From contig CANPWE010000011.1 of NCBI GenBank assembly GCA_947581895.1, positions 1 through 37,219 on the forward strand: a stretch of 37,219 nucleotides of DNA, read 5' to 3'. Below, in pieces: positions 32,812 to 37,219 of the stretch. The notes below the pieces were generated by a model, which was not told the DNA's origin, made no database searches, and saw only the letters and a list, made by a program, of their open reading frames with translations. The stretch comes from an uncultured Clostridia bacterium. Its GTDB lineage: Bacteria > Bacillota > Clostridia > TANB77 > CAG-508. The position numbers and the translations under genes are program-made. Numbering within the stretch: position 1 is the stretch's first letter; every line of letters starts with the position of its first letter.

Positions 32812-34179
32812 CTACATAATTTTTTTCACTTCATCTATTCTCTTTTTTACTTCAATTGGCGAAGGACCTCCAATTACATTTCTATTCATTACACAATTGA
32901 TTAAATTTACAGATTCGTATATATCTTCATCAAATTTATCACTTTTATTTCTATATTCTTCTAAAGTTAAACTATCTAAATCCTTATTATTATCAATACA
33001 ATAAGCTATAATTTCTCCTGTTATTTTATAAGCATCTCTAAAAGGAATCCCCTTTCTTACTAGATAATCAGCACAATCTGTTGCATTAATAAACCCCTTT
33101 AATGCAGCCTTTTTCATATTTTCTTTATTAATTCTCATTGTTTCAATCATTGGCATAATTGTTTCTAAACATATTTTTACTGTATCAATACTTTCAAAAA
33201 TAGCTTCCTTATCTTCTTGCATATCTTTATTATAAGCAAGTGGTAAACCTTTCATCATAGTTAATAATGTAACTAAATTACCATAAACTCTACCTGTTTT
33301 TCCTCTAATTAGTTCAGTAATATCAGGATTTTTCTTTTGAGGCATAATTGATGAGCCTGTTGAGAAACTATCATCTAATTCAATAAATTTAAATTCCCAA
33401 GAACACCATAAAATAATTTCTTCACTAAATCTTGATAAATGCATCATTATTATAGAAATATCTGAAGCAAGTTCTATAACAAAATCCCTATCAGAAACTC
33501 CATCTAAACTATTTTTTGTAATATCATCAAATTTCAAAAGTTCTTGTACATACCTTCTATCAATATCATAAGTAGTTCCTGCTAATGCACAATTTCCTAA
33601 TGGCATAATATTCGTTCTTTTATAAGTATCTTGTAATCTTTCTATATCACGCATAAGCATTTCAACATAAGCCATTATGTGATGTGCAAAAGTGATAGGT
33701 TGGGCTCTTTGGAGATGGGTATATCCCGGCATCACTGTTTCCAAATTTTCTTCAGACTTTACAAGTAAAATTTTAATTAATTTTTTTATTAAATCAACAA
33801 TACTTATTATTTCATCTTTTAAATACATTCTTATATCTAATGCCACTTGATCATTTCTACTTCTAGCAGTATGTAGCTTTTTACCAATATTCCCCAATCG
33901 TTTGGTTAACTCGCTCTCAATATACATATGTATATCTTCTGCATCAAAATCAATTTGTAAAGTACCATTTTCAAGTTCACAAGCAATCTGCGATAATTCT
34001 TGAACAATTGCCTTTGCCTCTTCAGCCAATATTATTTTCTGTTTCTCTAACATTTTTGTATGTGCTATACTACCTTTTATATCATGTTTATACATTCTGC
34101 TATCAAAATGAATTGATGAATTGAAGTCGTTTGTTCTTGCATCTAATTCTTTTTTAAATCTTCCTTCCCATAATGCCAT
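32812..34179 (-). CDS. argH: Argininosuccinate lyase
   Basis: This enzyme splits argininosuccinate into arginine and fumarate, the last step of arginine synthesis. The 455-residue protein of the fumarase/aspartase superfamily has [13 protein letters not shown] near residue 110 and [11 protein letters not shown] near 155. The signature [20 protein letters not shown] is near 275-294 and carries the catalytic Ser. The start has TAGGAGGGG upstream, and the gap to argG is 20 bases, so the two form an operon. The T-box upstream of argG should control both. Confidence 0.98.
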   Translation of the reverse strand: MALWEGRFKKELDARTNDFNSSIHFDSRMYKHDIKGSIAHTKMLEKQKIILAEEAKAIVQELSQIACELENGTLQIDFDAEDIHMYIESELTKRLGNIGKKLHTARSRNDQVALDIRMYLKDEIISIVDLIKKLIKILLVKSEENLETVMPGYTHLQRAQPITFAHHIMAYVEMLMRDIERLQDTYKRTNIMPLGNCALAGTTYDIDRRYVQELLKFDDITKNSLDGVSDRDFVIELASDISIIMMHLSRFSEEIILWCSWEFKFIELDDSFSTGSSIMPQKKNPDITELIRGKTGRVYGNLVTLLTMMKGLPLAYNKDMQEDKEAIFESIDTVKICLETIMPMIETMRINKENMKKAALKGFINATDCADYLVRKGIPFRDAYKITGEIIAYCIDNNKDLDSLTLEEYRNKSDKFDEDIYESVNLINCVMNRNVIGGPSPIEVKKRIDEVKKIM

Positions 34180-34199
34180 ATTTTTTCCCCTCCTATTTT

Positions 34200-35414
34200 C
34201 TATTTTTTATTTTCTATCATTTTACTTCTTACCTTTGTTGGCAATCCATATAAATTGATAAATCCTTTTGAATCTTCTTGATCAAAGTCTTCATCTTCAC
34301 CAAAAGAAGCAGTTTGTTCTGAATATAAAGAATATGGGCTTGATATACCATTACTTATAATATTTCCTTTATATAATTTCAATCCTACATCTCCTGTTAC
34401 AGTCTCTTGTGTTTTATCAACAAATGCAGATAAAGCCTCGCGAAGTGGACTAAACCAACCAGCATTATATAATAATTCACCAAATTTATCTGCTACACTT
34501 TGCTTGTAATGAGCTGTTTCTTTGTCTAAGCAAATACTTTCTAGAAGTTCATGTGCTTTATAAATTATAGTTCCACCTGGTGTTTCATAAACTCCTCTTG
34601 ATTTCATACCAACAAGCCTATTTTCAACCATATCTAAAATACCTATACCGTTTTTTCCACCAATCTCATTTAATTTTAAAATAATATCTAGTGTAGACAT
34701 TTTTTTATCATTTAAAGCAACTGGTACTCCTTTTTCGAATGTTAATTTTATTATTTCTTCTTTATCTGGTGCTTTTTGAGGCGTTACTCCCATTTCTAAA
34801 ATTTTATCATATTGAGGGACATTTAACGGATTTTCTAAATCTAGTCCTTCATGTGATAAGTGCCACAAGTTTTTATCTTTTGAATAATTTGTTTCTCTAT
34901 TAATTTTTAGTGGTATATTATGTTTTTCTGCGTATTCAATTTCATCTTCTCTACTTTTTATATCCCATGTTCTCCATGGTGCAATAACTGGCATGTCTGG
35001 TGCAAATGCTTTTACACCAAGTTCAAATCTCACTTGATCATTTCCTTTTCCTGTGCAACCATGACATATTGCATCTGCATTTTCTTTTTTTGCAATTTCA
35101 ACTAATTTTTTGGCAATTAAAGGTCTTGAAAATGGTGTTCCTAATAAATATACATTTTCATAAGTGGCTCCTGCCTTTATTGTAGGAATAATATAATCAT
35201 TTACCATTTCTTCTTTTAAATCCAGAACATAAATTTTAGAAGCACCTGTTTTTTTGGCTTTTTCTTCTAGTCCTTCTAATTCATTTTCTCCCTGTCCTAC
35301 ATCTCCTGTTACAGCAATCACTTCACATCCTTCATAATTTTCTTTTAACCATGTTATAATAACTGAGGTATCTAATCCTCCTGAATAAGCTAATACTATT
35401 TTTTTATAATTCAT
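34200..35414 (-). CDS. argG: Argininosuccinate synthase
   Basis: This enzyme condenses citrulline and aspartate using ATP in arginine synthesis. The 404-residue protein has the ATP P-loop [10 protein letters not shown] at residues 9-18, the [13 protein letters not shown] citrulline/aspartate region near 118-130, and the typical SREDEIEYA and [15 protein letters not shown] motifs. RBS TAGGAGG precedes ATG. It is the first gene of the argG-argH operon and is preceded by a long leader containing a T-box and its own consensus promoter. Confidence 0.98.
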   Translation of the reverse strand: MNYKKIVLAYSGGLDTSVIITWLKENYEGCEVIAVTGDVGQGENELEGLEEKAKKTGASKIYVLDLKEEMVNDYIIPTIKAGATYENVYLLGTPFSRPLIAKKLVEIAKKENADAICHGCTGKGNDQVRFELGVKAFAPDMPVIAPWRTWDIKSREDEIEYAEKHNIPLKINRETNYSKDKNLWHLSHEGLDLENPLNVPQYDKILEMGVTPQKAPDKEEIIKLTFEKGVPVALNDKKMSTLDIILKLNEIGGKNGIGILDMVENRLVGMKSRGVYETPGGTIIYKAHELLESICLDKETAHYKQSVADKFGELLYNAGWFSPLREALSAFVDKTQETVTGDVGLKLYKGNIISNGISSPYSLYSEQTASFGEDEDFDQEDSKGFINLYGLPTKVRSKMIENKK

Positions 35415-35633
35415 TTTTAATTCCTCCTATAAATAAATTTTAATATCAATTTTCACTTGTTACTTAACTACGTCTTCGTTTAGGCCATCCACTGTAAAAA
35501 AATTTTTTATAATTTGTATTTTCTTTCATACTATTATACACCTCTTTAAATTATTATATTTTATACCGAAATAAGCAACAGGAGAACCTTTTATATTATG
35601 CGTTTCTAGTGCTATATACCTTTTTTTATTATA

Positions 35634-35905
35634 ATAAAAAAAACGTCTTCTAGAAAAAATCTAGAGACGCTATAAACGTGGTACCACACTAGTTATTTAT
35701 AGTTTTCTAACCATAAATCACTCTAACCTGTTACGTAGGTATACGTATTGTTATACTTTTACTAACTCTTCATTTCCAACAATCACTCATGAGTCCTTTT
35801 CACTATATCATCCACCATTAGGCTCACACCAACCCTAACTCGCTTTGGTTTTACAATATGCTACTCTCTCAGTCAACGATTTAACATATTCTCTTAAAAA
35901 TAATT
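35634..35905 (-). promoter_or_regulatory. T-box riboswitch upstream of argG-argH, probably arginine-responsive
   Basis: The minus-strand leader has T-box landmarks in order. Stem I has AGAGAGTA on its 5' side and a distal GGTTGGTGTGAGCC loop element. A GAAAAGGACTC stretch is the likely specifier region, and the T-box core is TGTGGTACCACG (35690-35677). A terminator stem follows (CGTCTCTAGA with TCTAGAAGACG, 35669-35644) and then eight T residues. The triplet directly before ACTC is AGG (35797-35795), an Arg codon, which fits the downstream genes; the exact specifier register is inferred. Uncharged tRNA-Arg would favour the antiterminator. Bases 35415-35633 show no gene. Confidence 0.85.
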
Positions 35906-35912
35906 ACAAAAT

Positions 35913-35941
35913 ATTATATCATAAATTAGACACAAAGTCAA
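35913..35941 (-). promoter_or_regulatory. argG T-box promoter
   Basis: On the minus strand TTGACT (35941-35936), a 17-base spacer and TATAAT (35918-35913) form a near-consensus promoter. Its -35 box overlaps the stop region of the upstream methyltransferase gene. Confidence 0.85.
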
Positions 35942-36726
35942 TACTTTTTTAGGCCTGAGACATATTTTCTTGCAACTATTCCATATAATACTCTTTCTAG
36001 TAATATTCCTTTTTCTGTTTTAAATCTTTTTACATATTCATTAAATAAATCTTGGTCTACAGATTTTAGATGTTCTTCAAATGAATCTTCTATTTCTGAA
36101 AAATCATCTAAAATTGGAACTTTTAATAATAATGCCATTAAATCTTCTTCTGTTTCATAATATTCATTTATTTTTATCTCAACTTTTTCAACTTTTGAAA
36201 ATCCTTCATTTACTAAATCTTCATAGTCCTTTTCAGATAATGCTTTTTTGTCTTTATATCCTTGACCTTTTCCAAATAGCTTTTTTAATTCCCAACAATC
36301 TTTCTGATCAACACCTTCAATTACCAATACTCCACCTTTTGTTAGGCAACTATAAATTTGCTTTGCATCAATAACTGTGTGCCTTGCTGAAACTAAATCA
36401 AATAATTCACCTGGAAATGTCATTTTTAAATTATCCATTATTCCAAACTTTATATTTTTTTCTGGATATTTTTTTGCATTCTCTTTGGCTGTATATATCA
36501 TTTCTTTTGAAAAATCGGTTGCAATTAACATTCTTACATTAGGATATTTCTTTAAAACCTTTTCTCCTCCACCTGTTCCTATGTCTAAACATAGGGACTT
36601 TTCATTTACATTTTTCTTTATTTGGTCAAAGTATTCCCAATCAGTTAAACATTCTTCTTCATATTTTATTTCACTAAAATCCCAATTTGCTACTTTTGAA
36701 TAGTATTCTAATTCTTTTTCTTTCAT
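35938..36726 (-). CDS. Class I SAM-dependent methyltransferase
   Basis: A 262-residue methyltransferase. SAM-binding motif I is LCLDIGTGGGEKV at about residues 42-54, motif II is the acidic ATDFSKEM near 70-77, and FDLVSARHTVID corresponds to motif IV. The C-terminal 100 residues (including YETEEDLMALLLKVPIL) resemble small-molecule or rRNA (Ubi/Coq-like) methyltransferases. The substrate is unknown. AGGAGA precedes ATG. The argG promoter begins inside its last codons. Confidence 0.85.
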   Translation of the reverse strand: MKEKELEYYSKVANWDFSEIKYEEECLTDWEYFDQIKKNVNEKSLCLDIGTGGGEKVLKKYPNVRMLIATDFSKEMIYTAKENAKKYPEKNIKFGIMDNLKMTFPGELFDLVSARHTVIDAKQIYSCLTKGGVLVIEGVDQKDCWELKKLFGKGQGYKDKKALSEKDYEDLVNEGFSKVEKVEIKINEYYETEEDLMALLLKVPILDDFSEIEDSFEEHLKSVDQDLFNEYVKRFKTEKGILLERVLYGIVARKYVSGLKKY

Positions 36727-37054
36727 TTTCTATATCTCCTTGTATAATATATTTGGTTGTATCAAAAAAGAACCTCCCTTCTATGAACATAAGCAAAAAC
36801 AACCATAAAATTTTGCTATGGTTTATATTTTTGCCATTCATAAAGAAAGATTCTCAACATTCTTTATTATTCAAACTATTTCTAGTTATCAATTTCTTTG
36901 ATAGTATCACGCGAATGGTCGAATTGAAATACTATAATATTATATTAACATAATATTAATAAGTTGTCAAATCTTTCGACCAAGGTTATTTTCTCAGGTC
37001 TAAGATACGAAAAATTTTTTTCGTATCTTAGATCTGAGGTGTTTTAGATTTTTA
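36727..37054. other. Gene-free AT-rich region with several inverted repeats
   Basis: I see no gene here. It holds a hairpin with GCAAAAACAACCATA (36793-36807) opposite TATGGTTTATATTTTTGC (36817-36834). TGGTCGAA (36916-36923) faces TTCGACCA (36975-36982) across a TATTATATTAACATAATA stretch. A longer near-palindrome at 36993-37038 is listed separately. The density of repeats suggests a regulatory region or an old mobile-element edge. Confidence 0.5.
36993..37038. repeat. Near-perfect 46-base palindrome
   Basis: CTCAGGTCTAAGATACGA, then AAAA/TTTTTT, then TCGTATCTTAGATCTGAG. The arms match except for one G:T position. With almost no loop it is a cruciform-type palindrome. It lies 17 bases before a -35 box, so it may be an upstream terminator or an operator. 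Confidence 0.75.
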
Positions 37055-37083
37055 TTTACAAACTACTCAAACTATGTTATTAT
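37055..37083 (+). promoter_or_regulatory. Promoter at the window end
   Basis: TTTACA (37055-37060), a 17-base spacer and TATTAT (37078-37083) are followed by AAGGAG (37099-37104) and ATG at 37112. The layout is that of an active gene start. Confidence 0.65.
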
Positions 37084-37111
37084 ATACTTGATTTTTTTAA
37101 GGAGTTTTTTT

Positions 37112-37153
37112 ATGGCAAACAAAAAAAAGATATTAATTAGTTCGGGAGTTTGA
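37112..37153 (+). CDS. 13-codon ORF, possible leader peptide or gene remnant
   Basis: ATG at 37112 has a good AAGGAG RBS seven bases upstream and a promoter. The ORF encodes only MANKKKILISSGV before TGA. It is followed by a hairpin and T-run, which is the layout of a transcription-attenuation leader peptide. Alternatively it is the truncated start of a former gene. No regulatory codon run is evident, so I cannot assign what it would sense. Confidence 0.35.
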   Translation: MANKKKILISSGV

Positions 37154-37179
37154 CACTTTTAAAATAAAAAATTCTTTGA

Positions 37180-37206
37180 AAGCATTATGAATGCTTATTT
37201 TTTTTG
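37180..37206 (+). terminator. Terminator or attenuator after the short ORF
   Basis: AAGCATT (37180-37186) pairs with AATGCTT (37190-37196), and a T-run follows at 37198-37205. TTTGACA at 37149-37155 could instead pair with TGTCAAA at 37205-37211 over the same region, an arrangement that could allow switching. Confidence 0.6.
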
Positions 37207-37219
37207 TCAAATTTTTCAT

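Noticed and set aside
1..37219. CRISPR array, tRNA, rRNA or insertion sequence
   Set aside because: I found no evenly spaced direct repeats, no cloverleaf or rRNA-like stretch and no transposase motif.

Overview
The window is about 37 kb of very AT-rich DNA. Intergenic spacers are short, ribosome-binding sites are strong (GGAGG type), and several promoters fit TTGACA-17-TATAAT. A T-box precedes argG, and the genes include AddB, MinD/MinE, a Firmicute-type pyrimidine-nucleoside phosphorylase and a MazF. This fits a low-GC Firmicute, most likely an uncultured anaerobic clostridium (AdhE fermentation, Fe-S enzymes). I saw no rRNA, tRNA, CRISPR array or transposase gene.

Layout. 1-640: a long inverted repeat and a small, compositionally foreign gene behind a promoter with a palindromic operator. 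700-6870: adhE, leuS and a YihY membrane protein. 6925-12576: a GltD-like oxidoreductase, pgeF and addB. 12672-16739: a minus-strand operon of a membrane protein, rnhB, pyrimidine-nucleoside phosphorylase and an 8-oxoguanine glycosylase. 16999-18249: an HtrA protease. 18323-24789: mazF, an anchored protein, dusB, rodA, minE, minD, cca and an HMA metal-binding protein. 24947-26607: an M23 peptidase and a family-4 uracil-DNA glycosylase. 26705-31110: small membrane proteins, a CorC-like protein, a HAM1-like protein and a second foreign-looking gene with an RNA polymerase alpha-CTD-like end. 31285-36726: pepD, argH, argG with its T-box, and a methyltransferase. The last 490 bases hold palindromes and a promoter with a 13-codon ORF and a terminator.

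Main observation. Four otherwise intact genes (8-oxoguanine glycosylase, a membrane protein, the M23 peptidase twice, and uracil-DNA glycosylase) are each broken by a +1 shift. All five shift sites have the same form: an in-frame CGG that gives the right protein only if the C is skipped and the next GGN is read as glycine. By my reading, CGG is never used as an ordinary in-frame codon in any other native-looking gene here, although CGU, CGC, CGA and AGA are used for Arg. About eleven CGG trinucleotides that lie out of frame cause no disruption. Only the two foreign-looking genes use CGG as an ordinary codon. I infer that CGG may be unassigned in this organism (no tRNA-Arg CCG) and that ribosomes shift +1 at it, or that CGGN is read as a four-base glycine codon. 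A sequencing or assembly artefact is the main alternative, but it does not explain why every site has the same codon phase and coding-strand base.
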